This document shows positions 27,137-35,335 of a stretch of 64,000 nucleotides of DNA, piece after piece. The DNA lies in the NCBI RefSeq assembly GCF_004331075.1, contig NZ_SJNX01000009.1, positions 62,001 through 126,000 of the forward strand. Reading direction: 5' to 3'. A program made the position numbers and the translations under genes. The notes under the pieces are model-generated. The model saw only the letters and a list, made by a program, of their open reading frames with translations. It was not told where the DNA came from and searched no databases. Position 1 is the stretch's first letter; the number at the start of each line of letters is the position of its first letter. Source of the DNA: Acinetobacter brisouioides (GTDB taxonomy: Bacteria > Pseudomonadota > Gammaproteobacteria > Pseudomonadales > Moraxellaceae).

Positions 27137-28054
27137 ATGCTCAGCGATTTAGATGATTTTTACTGTTTTGCTTTGGTCGTTGAACATGGCGGGTTCAGTG
27201 CAGCCGAACGTGCTACAGACATTCCCAAATCTAAATTAAGTCGTCGTGTATATAATTTAGAGGAACATTTAGGTGTTCGCCTGATTCAGCGCAGTTCACG
27301 TCATTTTGCTGTGACTGATATCGGCATGAATATTTACCGACATGCTCAAGTCATGATGAATGCCGCGCAAGCAGCACATGATCTCATCGACCATCTGAGT
27401 GTTGAACCGAGAGGTATTGTCAAAGTGAGCGTACCTGTTTCGGTCGCCCAAAATGAATTTACCAAGATTCTTCCTGATTTCCTGAAGCGTTACCCAGAAA
27501 TTCGTTTGCAACTGATCGTTAGCAATCGTCGTGTCGATGTCATTAATGAAGGGGTTGATGTCGCCTTACGTGTTCGTGCAAAAATTGATGATGATCCTGG
27601 ACTGATTGTGCGTAAATTTGACCGACATGAACAACATCTTTTTGCTAGTCAGGCTTATCTGAATCAGTATGGTGATTTGAAAAGTCCAGAAGAATTAAGT
27701 GAGCACAAAGTACTGAGTATGGTAGATGAACATGCTGACCAGTTTATGGTGTTACATAATCAACAAAATCAACCAACTAAAATTAAAATCAACCCAATTG
27801 TGATGGGTTCAGACTTAATAATGCTATGCCAACTGGCTCGACAAAATTGTGGTATTGCTTTATTACCCGACTCCATTGCGGCTGACTATGTCAAAACAGG
27901 TGAACTCGTTCGTGTTTTACCTGAATGGAAAGCACCTCATGGTATTTTACATGCAGTTTATCCTTCCCGACGCGGCATGTTACCTGCGGTTCGAGTTTTT
28001 ATTGATTATTTGGTAGAACATCTAACATACAAAGATGGTATTGATGTTCTTTAA
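27137..28054 (+). CDS. LysR-family transcriptional regulator
   Basis: 305 residues. The N-terminal helix-turn-helix has FALVVEHGGFSAAERATDIPKSKLSRRV, and the effector domain follows from about residue 90 (VKVSVPVSVAQ ... LRLRV-type strands). It looks like the CrgA/DsdC-side group of LysR proteins that often control a divergent reductase, but no such gene is adjacent. Its target is unknown. A long perfect inverted repeat follows the gene. Confidence 0.88.
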   Translation: MLSDLDDFYCFALVVEHGGFSAAERATDIPKSKLSRRVYNLEEHLGVRLIQRSSRHFAVTDIGMNIYRHAQVMMNAAQAAHDLIDHLSVEPRGIVKVSVPVSVAQNEFTKILPDFLKRYPEIRLQLIVSNRRVDVINEGVDVALRVRAKIDDDPGLIVRKFDRHEQHLFASQAYLNQYGDLKSPEELSEHKVLSMVDEHADQFMVLHNQQNQPTKIKINPIVMGSDLIMLCQLARQNCGIALLPDSIAADYVKTGELVRVLPEWKAPHGILHAVYPSRRGMLPAVRVFIDYLVEHLTYKDGIDVL

Positions 28055-28072
28055 AAGAACTAGCTAATTATC

Positions 28073-28109
28073 ATTAGATTAAAGTTTATATATTAAACTT
28101 TAATCTAAT
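28073..28109. repeat. perfect 16-bp inverted repeat after the LysR gene
   Basis: ATTAGATTAAAGTTTA (28073-28088), a 5-base loop TATAT and the exact complement (28094-28109). It begins 18 bases after the stop codon. It is AT-rich and lacks a clean T-run, so it is unlike the other terminators here. It may be a transcript end or a protein-binding dyad. Confidence 0.7.
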
Positions 28110-28372
28110 ACAGCAATATCTCCATTATTTACCCTTAATATATTGATAAATTAGCAACAAATAAGATATTGGTCAGAAAAGATATTCTCCCCAATTTCTA
28201 TGTTTAAAAATCTGACAATCTATTTATCCGTATGGTTTTTTATCTGTACAAATAAAGGTGAATTTTAATATGTCAGGTTCAATTTACTTAGCTTGATAAC
28301 GTATTATTTTTATTCATGACAAATACACAAACAAAATAATATGCGCCAAGCACAATCAACTGGAGAAATCTC
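28110..28372. other. intergenic region upstream of the RcnB-like gene
   Basis: AT-rich, without a supported open frame. CTGGAGAAATC just before 28373 gives the RcnB-like gene its ribosome-binding site. No metal-box or other defined operator is recognised. Confidence 0.5.
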
Positions 28373-28894
28373 GTGAAAACCCAATTAATGGCAATCACTT
28401 TAGCAATGACTACCGCCTTATCCGCAGGTGCAGCATTTGCAGACCCAAATGATGACCACCGTGGCGGCCCTCAACAAAACCAACTAAATGATCGTCGTGA
28501 CGGTGGTGGCTATCAACAGCAACAATCCAATGATCGTCGTGACGGTAATTACCAACAGCATCAATCAAACGATCGTCGTGATGGTGATTATCAACAACAT
28601 CAGTCAAACGATCGTCGCGACAATCATCAGCAAGACCATCACTGGAATACGCCTCGTTACCAACAAAACCATCAAGCTTATCGACATGATATGCCACGAC
28701 CAGGCCAAGAATGGCGTAGAGGTGGACGCGTTCCGTCTCAATACCGTGGTAACGAATACCAAGTCCGTGACTGGCGTTCACATGACTTACCAGCACCTCC
28801 ACGTGGTCATCGTTGGGTTCGCGTTAATGGTGACTACGTTCTTATTGCCATCGCAACAGGCGTAATTGCACAAATCTTGCTTGGCGGACACTAA
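28373..28894 (+). CDS. RcnB-family periplasmic protein with tandem repeats
   Basis: 173 residues. A signal peptide of about 23 residues ends AAFA. It is followed by four imperfect copies of a 13-15 residue unit (NDRRDG then YQQ(H/Q)Q), a His-rich stretch, and a C-terminal RcnB-like domain with Y-x-V-x-D-W, HDLPAPPRGHRWV and VNGDYVLIAIATG. RcnB controls nickel and cobalt efflux in E. coli; for this protein metal binding is inferred from the family and the many His residues. Confidence 0.8.
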   Translation: MKTQLMAITLAMTTALSAGAAFADPNDDHRGGPQQNQLNDRRDGGGYQQQQSNDRRDGNYQQHQSNDRRDGDYQQHQSNDRRDNHQQDHHWNTPRYQQNHQAYRHDMPRPGQEWRRGGRVPSQYRGNEYQVRDWRSHDLPAPPRGHRWVRVNGDYVLIAIATGVIAQILLGGH

Positions 28895-28913
28895 TCCTCT
28901 CTGTAAGTAGCCC

Positions 28914-28942
28914 AAAGCACCGATAAATAGGTGCTTTTTTTT
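28914..28942. terminator. bidirectional terminator between rcnB-like and SRAP remnant
   Basis: AAAGCACC-GATAAATA-GGTGCTTT followed by further T residues. It ends the RcnB-like gene and faces the 3' end of the interrupted SRAP gene on the other strand. Confidence 0.85.
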
Positions 28943-29033
28943 ATTCAAACATATTGAGTTGAGGTGTTCGTTTAATTGGTTTTTGTTTGAGCACATGCAA
29001 ACATTCAAATTCATCGACAGGAAAGCCCTCGGT
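28941..29033 (-). pseudogene. 3' remnant of an SRAP (YedK/HMCES-type) gene
   Basis: A reverse-strand frame of 30 codons, TEGFPVDEFECLHVLKQK then PIKRTPQLNMFE and stop, runs into the bidirectional terminator. The GFP-x-x-E-F segment and the PQLNMF end look like the C-terminus of Acinetobacter SRAP proteins. The matching N-terminal two thirds of an SRAP gene lie on the same strand at 44215-44682, beyond the prophage. About 40 codons between them are missing. The assignment of this fragment is inference from memory of family C-termini. Confidence 0.6.
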
Positions 29034-29187
29034 TTAGGAATGGGAAATATTCACTTGCCGACATTTGCCACCAAATTGTGATTCGAGTGCCATACGCCAT
29101 CTCAATAGACATAAAAAAAGCGCCTAAGGCGCTTAATCGAACACTCCAAAGCTTGTGTAATTGCTGTGCGTTATTAATGAGTTTCAT
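29011..29187 (-). CDS. small phage protein next to the holin, C-terminus truncated at prophage end
   Basis: 58 residues beginning MKLINNAQQLHKLWSVRLSALGAFF. Its ATG overlaps the holin stop as ATGA. The N-terminal pattern resembles small phage membrane proteins often found beside holins. Its last residues read into chromosomal sequence, so the original end was probably lost on insertion. A hairpin with a T-run (29118-29134 plus T's) lies inside its codons and would act as a terminator for the late operon. Confidence 0.55.
   Translation of the reverse strand: MKLINNAQQLHKLWSVRLSALGAFFMSIEMAYGTRITIWWQMSASEYFPFLNRGLSCR
29118..29134 (-). terminator. terminator-like hairpin inside a coding frame
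   Basis: AAGCGCC-TTA-GGCGCTT followed by TTTTT on the reverse strand, the normal form of a Rho-independent terminator. It lies about 50 bases inside the small gene that starts at 29187, within codons for SALGAFF. Confidence 0.6.
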
Positions 29188-29474
29188 TCTTTCATTCCTA
29201 ATTTTTCTTTGATGTATCTTGAAAATTTTACCGTTCCGATATAACCGATAAACCCACTGGCAAGAATGCCAATGCCACTCGGAAAATTGAGCCATGACAA
29301 GGCACCATTGATGCCAAGCGCGAACAGTGCGCACATTAATGCCTCTAACCAGTCTGATTTTCCATGCATTTGTGCTGTTCGAAATAAAGCCATAAAGAAA
29401 GCCACAATCACCCCCACTACGGTTGCCCCATTCTGAGCAATCAGGTCGCCCAAGTTGGATAAAAAATGCTCCAC
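29184..29474 (-). CDS. phage holin
   Basis: 96 residues with three hydrophobic stretches (around 15-33, 44-58 and 65-80) and a charged C-terminus. The pattern MEHFLSNLGDLIAQNG ... ALFRTAQMHGKSDWLEALMCA is typical of lambda-group (class II/III) phage holins, which make the inner-membrane hole that lets endolysin out. No endolysin gene is next to it. Confidence 0.8.
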   Translation of the reverse strand: MEHFLSNLGDLIAQNGATVVGVIVAFFMALFRTAQMHGKSDWLEALMCALFALGINGALSWLNFPSGIGILASGFIGYIGTVKFSRYIKEKLGMKE

Positions 29475-29501
29475 GATTACCCCCTTATTTTTAGCAATAA
29501 A

Positions 29502-29521
29502 AAAGCGCCAAAAGGTGCTTT
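29502..29521 (-). terminator. terminator after the tailspike gene
   Basis: AAAGCACC-TTTT-GGCGCTTT with a G-U pair, followed by TTTATTG on the reverse strand, 12 bases after the tailspike stop. Confidence 0.75.
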
Positions 29522-29533
29522 GATTGATTTTAG

Positions 29534-31345
29534 TTAGTTGGAGTTGGAAGTACGAATAAAGGCAACACCAGCGGTAACTGTTGAGCCAGTGTTGTTGTAA
29601 ATGGCATAGTTAGAGCCATTCCACTGAATACTTATTTTACCACTTGCAGGGCTAGTTGTTGGTGCCACCCAAATGTTAGCTGGGGTAATTTGAGCAACCA
29701 CACCAGAACCAATTGAGTAAACACCTACGTTATTACCACCATTGTTATTGGTGGCAATCACCAAGCCAGAACCAATAGGTAAGGTTGCATTACCACCATT
29801 TGCAATTGAAATTGTCGCACTGCTTCCTGATGTATCTAGTGCTGGCTGGCTTGTTGCTGGTGTATTGGTCACATAGGAGTTGGCATAGTGATTCATGATG
29901 GTGTTAGCGTTAACCTGACCAACAGTATTGCTTGCGACAATAGGCTGGCCATTTACCGCAGTATTTGCAAATGCCGAGTTAATACCCCACTGGCCATTGT
30001 TCACAATGTCTGTCGAACTGGAAATTAATACCTTCGAAGAAGCATCGTCAATCAGAATGCCATTCTGATTGTTATTGGCAATATGCGGACTAAGTACATT
30101 GATATAACAGCTAGGCCAGCTATGGACATGAATGCCATTACCTGCTTTTGAACCAGTGACAGCGCCATAAATTGAAATCTGACAATATTGAGCAATGTTG
30201 GCTAGTGTGTCATTAATGTAGTAGTTATCACCCGTCTGAGGCTGGTCAGTAATAAACTGAGAACCAAAACCGATCTCTTGGTTTTTGTAGTTTTGAATCG
30301 CATTATCGATGACTACGTTCTGGTTATTAAAAGTAACCATCATTTTGTCAAAGTAAGCGTTATCAAAACCACCACCGATGTGAATGCCTGTTGTACCGCC
30401 AGATACTTTTCCGCGCGTTACCCAGAGGTCAAACTGCGGGTAAGAACACGCTACACCGCAACCACTAGCACGAATACCCTCACCCTGAACTTGAATTTCA
30501 AAATCTTCAAGCGTCTGAAAGTCGGTTGAGTAGTATTCAATGCCATGATAAAGATTATGATTCGGGTCATGACTCGCACCCAAAGCAATATCTTTTATAC
30601 GGATCTGCGCTGACCATTTGATGAATAGCGCATCACCACCAGTCATCACAGTATTGCTGCGAATACCAAACCCGCTGAGGTTCATTGAATTCGCAATCGC
30701 TGTTGATGAAGTACCAATAAGGCTGATCAGGTTGTTTGTTGTATTGGTGCCAGCATAAACAAATATACTATTGTACTTCCCAGCCCCAGTGATTGACGTG
30801 AAAGAGTTAGGCAGAGTTAATGCTGAAGTAAACATGTACTTGCCATAAGGGATATAGCCAGTGCCATTTTGAATTGCAGACAACCATGAGTTGATCGCGG
30901 AAGTATTATCTGTTCCGTAGGTATATGTTGCCTCAGATACAGTGGTTGAGGCATTAACTGCAAGCGTTACCGATGTCGCACTGTTAAAAGCTGAAATGGT
31001 TGTCAGCAAGGGTGCGCCGGATGATCCAGCACCATTCACTTCAATGGCTTTACCGACGTCAGTAGATACAAATGATGCGCTGCTTGATGTAAAAGTGGCT
31101 GCACCAGATGTTATTGCACCATCGGCACCACTAATAGCATCACCTTTTCCACCAAAATCTTGCAGTGAAACATGCTCGCCAAATTTGCTTTGGTAGGTAC
31201 GAGCTACAGCCCCAGCAGGACTAGCCTGATAGCTAATTGTTGGGTTTGGGGTGGAGACGTTAATATTTTGAAAGTAATCAGTCGTCGCATAGCAATAATT
31301 CACCATGCAAAACAACATGAATAAAGCCTTAATCAAGCTATTCAT
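29534..31345 (-). CDS. phage tailspike (beta-helix) with N-terminal signal peptide
   Basis: 603 residues. The stretch RTYQSKFGEHVSLQDFGGKGDA is the common entry to tailspike pectate-lyase/beta-helix domains, and the body (150-450) is rich in short G/N/S-flanked strands such as GIHIGGG and NGILIDDASS. These domains bind or cut capsule polysaccharide. Unusually, residues 1-20 form a Sec-type signal (charged start, LIKALFMLFCMVNY, then CYA). AAGGA eight bases before the ATG supports this start. The gene is intact, unlike most of the prophage. Confidence 0.8.
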   Translation of the reverse strand: MNSLIKALFMLFCMVNYCYATTDYFQNINVSTPNPTISYQASPAGAVARTYQSKFGEHVSLQDFGGKGDAISGADGAITSGAATFTSSSASFVSTDVGKAIEVNGAGSSGAPLLTTISAFNSATSVTLAVNASTTVSEATYTYGTDNTSAINSWLSAIQNGTGYIPYGKYMFTSALTLPNSFTSITGAGKYNSIFVYAGTNTTNNLISLIGTSSTAIANSMNLSGFGIRSNTVMTGGDALFIKWSAQIRIKDIALGASHDPNHNLYHGIEYYSTDFQTLEDFEIQVQGEGIRASGCGVACSYPQFDLWVTRGKVSGGTTGIHIGGGFDNAYFDKMMVTFNNQNVVIDNAIQNYKNQEIGFGSQFITDQPQTGDNYYINDTLANIAQYCQISIYGAVTGSKAGNGIHVHSWPSCYINVLSPHIANNNQNGILIDDASSKVLISSSTDIVNNGQWGINSAFANTAVNGQPIVASNTVGQVNANTIMNHYANSYVTNTPATSQPALDTSGSSATISIANGGNATLPIGSGLVIATNNNGGNNVGVYSIGSGVVAQITPANIWVAPTTSPASGKISIQWNGSNYAIYNNTGSTVTAGVAFIRTSNSN

Positions 31346-31355
31346 AAAACAATCC

Positions 31356-31997
31356 TTAAGGGCAGGTTTTCTGGTTAACAGCTACGAGATAGGTTGAATC
31401 CTGCATTAGTCGCAATATCAGACCTGTATTGGCTGGAATGGTGAATGTCATCGTCCACGTACTACCCGACTGACTGGTATTGGTGCCAGTGTACTGGGTA
31501 TTACTTACCAACTGTAGCGTCTGAGTGTTTACTAATTTGTTGGTAAACATGAAGTCAGCGGTAATCACCCCCGCACCAATGTTTAGTGTTGATATGCTTA
31601 ATGCTGCACCAGATGGTGCCAATAGCTGTTGATAGCTGTTTGTGGCTGTCAGATACATCGTCCCCGACAACGGTACGTTTGCTGTGGCATTAGTGACGGC
31701 TGGTGCAATCGTACCTGCTGCCGGACAACAGAACACAATATCGTTAATATTCCAGCTTTGAATTGCTGTACCTTCTTGCCCGCGCAGTACAGTCAAGATG
31801 CTGCCTGAGATAGCTGTAACATAACAGATTTCAAACTTGGTGCGAGTAGCAGCATCAGTGATTGTTACCGGAACCATTTGTCCATTCTGCAACCCAGGTA
31901 ATCCAATAGATGAAACCACTGTTATAGAATTAGAAGAGGTTGCTAATGCAACCCCTAAAGTGCTACTGTAATTATTGGCAAATACAAAATCATTCAT
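31356..31997 (-). CDS. phage tail-fibre protein
   Basis: 213 residues. It starts MNDFVFANNYSSTLG, contains LRGQEGTAIQSWN and then ATANVPLSGTMYLTATN and LQLVSNTQYTG. It is a paralogue of the broken gene at 32217-33075, with which it shares all these landmarks, so it is probably a host-range fibre that arose by duplication. It overlaps the end of the small gene upstream by eight bases. Confidence 0.75.
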   Translation of the reverse strand: MNDFVFANNYSSTLGVALATSSNSITVVSSIGLPGLQNGQMVPVTITDAATRTKFEICYVTAISGSILTVLRGQEGTAIQSWNINDIVFCCPAAGTIAPAVTNATANVPLSGTMYLTATNSYQQLLAPSGAALSISTLNIGAGVITADFMFTNKLVNTQTLQLVSNTQYTGTNTSQSGSTWTMTFTIPANTGLILRLMQDSTYLVAVNQKTCP

Positions 31998-32217
31998 TTG
32001 ATCGCCCTGTATAAGTTACTTGTGTGGCTACAGGTGAGGCCTTATCTTCCACTTGGTTTTCAATGATTAATTGCCCACCCTCAACCATTACAGATCCACC
32101 ATCGGCAATGCTACCAATCGCATGTAACCACTGCTCATCGGTTATATCAATACAATCGCTCGGTGCTTGAGTGTTTTCATTAAAATAAAATGCTTTTGTT
32201 GACTCACTATATTTCAT
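31990..32217 (-). CDS. small tail-fibre-associated protein
   Basis: 75 residues, MKYSESTKAFYFNENTQAP followed by a short helix DEQWLHAI and an acidic end. The position between two tail-fibre genes and the Y/F-rich start suit a tail-fibre assembly or cap protein. Its ATG overlaps the preceding stop (TAATG) with GGTGGA upstream; the longer open frame upstream is only the antiphase of the fibre gene. Confidence 0.6.
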   Translation of the reverse strand: MKYSESTKAFYFNENTQAPSDCIDITDEQWLHAIGSIADGGSVMVEGGQLIIENQVEDKASPVATQVTYTGRSNE

Positions 32218-33075
32218 TACTTCCACCGCCCTTTTGCAAAATACTGAAACCCTACCGTTTGAGATCCTGCGTAAGCTGTAAACCCTGTATTGGTTGGCAA
32301 AGTTGTTCCTATCGCAACTGGTGATGCGGAACCGTTGGAATAACACGTTGCCAAAACGCCATAACAAGTTGTAAATGCAACAGGAAAATTAACTGCTAAT
32401 TCGCTAGATGTAACACTAACAACATACCCAAATATCTCCATATAACCATCGCCATACTGGACAATGGTACCTCCTGGATATGTAGTTACAGTCGTATTTA
32501 GTTGGTTCTGTAAATTGGTTATATCTACATTTATTGAGGTTAGATAAGTTCCATCTTGTTTTAGCAGTAATGTTAACTGGCTATTTGCTGGGACAGTAAT
32601 ATTTGTTGTCCAGACACCCGCATTCAGCGTCCCAGTTGCACCTGTGTATTGGGTATTGCTTACCAGCTGAAGTGTTTGTGCAAATGACGATTGATTATCA
32701 AATAACACATCAATGGTTACACAGCTTGGTGCAATATTTAATACTGTGGTTTGGGTTGTTGAAACTGTCGATGGCGCTGTAATTCGCGCAAATGCCGCCT
32801 CACTTGATAAGTATGTCGTTCCTGATACTGGAACAACTAAAGCCACATTACCAATTGCTGGTGATACAGAACCAGCCGTTGGCTCACAATACGCAATATC
32901 ACCAGCCAGCCAGCCAGCTTTGTGCAGTGGTACCTTCTTGTCCACGCAGTACTGTTAATGTATTACCACTGATTGCAGTAACGTAACATACCTCAAAAAC
33001 ACTTTTGGTCGCGTTTGATGCAGCACTGGCAGCCAAAGCTGTGTTTACATTATTGGCAAAGATAAAATTAATCAT
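32217..33075 (-). pseudogene. phage tail-fibre gene broken (or switched off) by a GCTG repeat
   Basis: Translation from ATG 33075 (MINFIFANNVNTALAA) reads to LRGQEGTTAQSWLAGW and then stops. The remaining 228 codons are open in the next frame (GDIAYCEPTAGSVSPA to FAKGRWK). The break is exactly at four tandem GCTG units. Removing one unit restores a continuous 284-residue protein that aligns throughout with the paralogue at 31356-31997. Confidence 0.85.
32903..32918. repeat. tetranucleotide repeat (CAGC)4 in the tail-fibre gene
   Basis: Four perfect CAGC units (GCTG on the coding strand) at the site of the frameshift. Three units would keep the gene in frame and four do not. This is the form of slipped-strand contingency tracts. 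Confidence 0.9.
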
Positions 33076-33076
33076 G

Positions 33077-33814
33077 TCACACCGTTGTCATCGTAATATT
33101 TACCCCTAGCGGCAAGGGGACTTGATTGGCTTGAATGAGTTGTATAAGGATTTGCGAAGAGGGGGATTTTGGTGCTTTTATTAAAATATTGTCGCCCGTT
33201 ATGGTGATGCTAATATTTGAAACAAGTCCTATATCAATATCAGCACCATTCAAACCATAGCAAAACCGAGCAACACGCCTACGCAGCCAATTCAAAGACA
33301 TTTGAAACCCATCTCCACGGTATAAAATCCATGTCGCTAATCGCTTGTATGTGTCATCAGATGCTACGGTATAAGCTGGCGCGGTAGTTGCACCACCCGA
33401 ATTAGCTACAGATGAAAAATAACCAAATGGCCGGGTGTTATAAGTTACTGTTTCATAAGGGCCAACAATCGTAAATGCTGATGTATTGCCATTTGCATTT
33501 ATTTTGGTTGGAATATCAAAGCCATTCCAAGGTGCTGTATTCCCCCCTGCTGGCGGTGGTGATTGATTAATTAATCCAAATATTGGACGATAAATCCCAT
33601 AAATACCCACCAGTATCCAATCAAGTAGCTGCTCATAAATCATGGGCGATGTATAAATCGCCAATGGTGTCTGATTGCGCCAATCCAAATAGTTTTGAGC
33701 AGTGTTATTAAACGCATCGACAAAAGCCTGTAGGTCATCATCATCCGCGTACTGTTGATACAGATAACTCTTAATGATTTGCATCATTGGTGAGTTAAAG
33801 TTCTCTATACTCAT
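33077..33814 (-). CDS. phage baseplate/tail protein, DUF2612-like
   Basis: 245 residues. The start MSIENFNSPMMQIIKSYL, the acidic helix and YRPIFG near residue 90 resemble the DUF2612 tail proteins that follow the baseplate J protein in many Acinetobacter and other phages. The ATG at 33814 overlaps the stop of the J-like gene as ATGA. It is intact. Confidence 0.7.
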   Translation of the reverse strand: MSIENFNSPMMQIIKSYLYQQYADDDDLQAFVDAFNNTAQNYLDWRNQTPLAIYTSPMIYEQLLDWILVGIYGIYRPIFGLINQSPPPAGGNTAPWNGFDIPTKINANGNTSAFTIVGPYETVTYNTRPFGYFSSVANSGGATTAPAYTVASDDTYKRLATWILYRGDGFQMSLNWLRRRVARFCYGLNGADIDIGLVSNISITITGDNILIKAPKSPSSQILIQLIQANQVPLPLGVNITMTTV

Positions 33815-34995
33815 TGCGCCACCGATACGCCTGTAGCCGGACAAAAGAAGTATGATTCAGGGTCACCAGTAACCAGTTGAGTTCCAGCGGATGGTGGTGT
33901 AAGCACCCCATTAATGTAGATTTGAAATGTTAATGTTGATAAATATTGCTGCGGTAAAATGCTTGCAACCGATTCCTGAAAGATTGCTTGCATCTGCAGA
34001 ATATTGATTGCTTGGCCCACCACAATACTATTTAAGTAATTTACTAGTGCAACAGAAGCTAACTGATTGACAGCAGAGCTTCCTGTGAAATTCGGCAAGT
34101 CGGTATTCCAGACAACACTAGCGGTTACGGTTTGTTGAGGTGGATTTACGAATGTAATGTTGTAGCTATTTGGTGCATCAGTAACGGATACGGTGATATT
34201 TCGTGCTGTGGTTGCTGAGCCTACAAAGTTGTTAATATCCATTGCACCAAGGTAAATTGCCCCAGCAATAGCATAAGGATCCCCCCCGCCGCAAATCACC
34301 TCCCAGTTTGCACCGTTTTGAATAATTGAAATCAAGCGAGGGTTTAGAATCGCTTCAAGCAATGATTTAATGTAAGCAGGTGTTCCATGCCCCGTCTTAT
34401 TCCATGCTTGCCAAATGCGACTACGATAGCTATTAACCTGCTCAGCCCCCGTACCCGTTGTACCTGTTGATGTATTGTTAACAGTTAATGTGTAGCCAGA
34501 AGGTACCGAAGTTATAACCTGATTAACTGTGTTTACAGGAACAGCCCACGACCCAGCTTGATTTGCCACGCAATAGACTGGTTGTGATAAACCAGAGCTA
34601 CCAATAATCGCACCATCCTGTACAACATATTGATTTGTACCATCGCCAACAATAAAACCCTGTTGAACTACAAATCCCGGTAACCCCTCGAATACAACAT
34701 ATACGCTGGTATTGGTTGGTTGGCCTTGCGGAATACCAAACATCGCTCCCATCTGAGCCAAGATAAATGGTGGTGCAGCGTATGGGGATACTCTACTCAC
34801 CAAATCAACAACAGCTTGGTCTATCATCAACATTGCACCAACATCGGTTGAACTAATGTCTTCGATCAATGTACCCGGTAAATTAGCTGTGTAGTCTGGA
34901 TTGGTTGAAGCAACATAGGCCAGCAAATTGGTAAGCAGAGTTGTTGCTGGTGTTGGTGCTGGACCAGAAGCAGTCATGTTTAGGTTATATGTCAT
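33811..34995 (-). CDS. baseplate J-like protein
   Basis: 394 residues. The N-terminal LIEDISSTDVGAMLMIDQAVVDL and the central EQVNSYRSRIWQAW ... GTPAYIKSLLEAI are the layout of the gpJ/gp47 baseplate-wedge family. It joins spike and tail-fibre parts in contractile-tailed phages. The ATG overlaps the previous stop as ATGA. It is intact, but the tail tube and sheath genes it would need are missing. Confidence 0.85.
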   Translation of the reverse strand: MTYNLNMTASGPAPTPATTLLTNLLAYVASTNPDYTANLPGTLIEDISSTDVGAMLMIDQAVVDLVSRVSPYAAPPFILAQMGAMFGIPQGQPTNTSVYVVFEGLPGFVVQQGFIVGDGTNQYVVQDGAIIGSSGLSQPVYCVANQAGSWAVPVNTVNQVITSVPSGYTLTVNNTSTGTTGTGAEQVNSYRSRIWQAWNKTGHGTPAYIKSLLEAILNPRLISIIQNGANWEVICGGGDPYAIAGAIYLGAMDINNFVGSATTARNITVSVTDAPNSYNITFVNPPQQTVTASVVWNTDLPNFTGSSAVNQLASVALVNYLNSIVVGQAINILQMQAIFQESVASILPQQYLSTLTFQIYINGVLTPPSAGTQLVTGDPESYFFCPATGVSVAQ

Positions 34996-35288
34996 ATCGG
35001 TATCGCTGCGCTAAGAGTTGACCCCTGATGGGTGATTGCTGTCACGTTGTATGTTGGGGGATCTACCCCTTGTTGCCGCGTAATATTTAATGACGCAAAA
35101 TATTGGGCGTACTGTGACTGCAGTTGTGCTACATAAAAATCAGGGTAGACCTGTGTCACAATGGTTTGATACTGCGGAATACCTACATTTCCATAGAATG
35201 GGCTTTCCTGTAAAACCAACTTAATTGCCTGTGCAAGCGCAGTAACATAAACAGCATCATTAAAACCCTTCGCATCAATAGTAACCAC
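34992..35288 (-). CDS. baseplate wedge protein, gp46-like, with probable start-codon loss
   Basis: 98 residues from the GTG at 35288, with ALAQAIKLVLQESPFYGNVGIP and TQVYPDFYVAQLQSQ. The same frame stays open for 17 more codons upstream (IRVYGRITNPNGSKSWVV), which look like coding sequence, and begins at an ATA (35337-35339) that overlaps the spike-gene stop as ATAA. The downstream junctions in this operon are ATGA, so an ATG to ATA change is likely. Whether ATA or the GTG is used is unknown. Confidence 0.65.
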   Translation of the reverse strand: MVTIDAKGFNDAVYVTALAQAIKLVLQESPFYGNVGIPQYQTIVTQVYPDFYVAQLQSQYAQYFASLNITRQQGVDPPTYNVTAITHQGSTLSAAIPI

Positions 35289-35335
35289 AACCCAGCTTTT
35301 TGAACCATTTGGATTTGTGATTCTTCCGTAAACTC

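Noticed and set aside
28487..28624. Short direct repeats as a CRISPR array
   Set aside because: The repeats are contiguous coding repeats in frame with the RcnB-like protein, with no spacers.
28410..28802. His/Asp-rich reverse-strand frame of 130 codons
   Set aside because: It is the shadow of the repetitive RcnB-like gene; there is no ribosome-binding site and the repeats explain the open frame.
29011..29334. Reverse-strand frame of 107 codons next to the holin
   Set aside because: Its first 49 codons are the antiphase of the holin gene. Only the last 58 codons, starting at 29187 with an ATGA overlap, look real.
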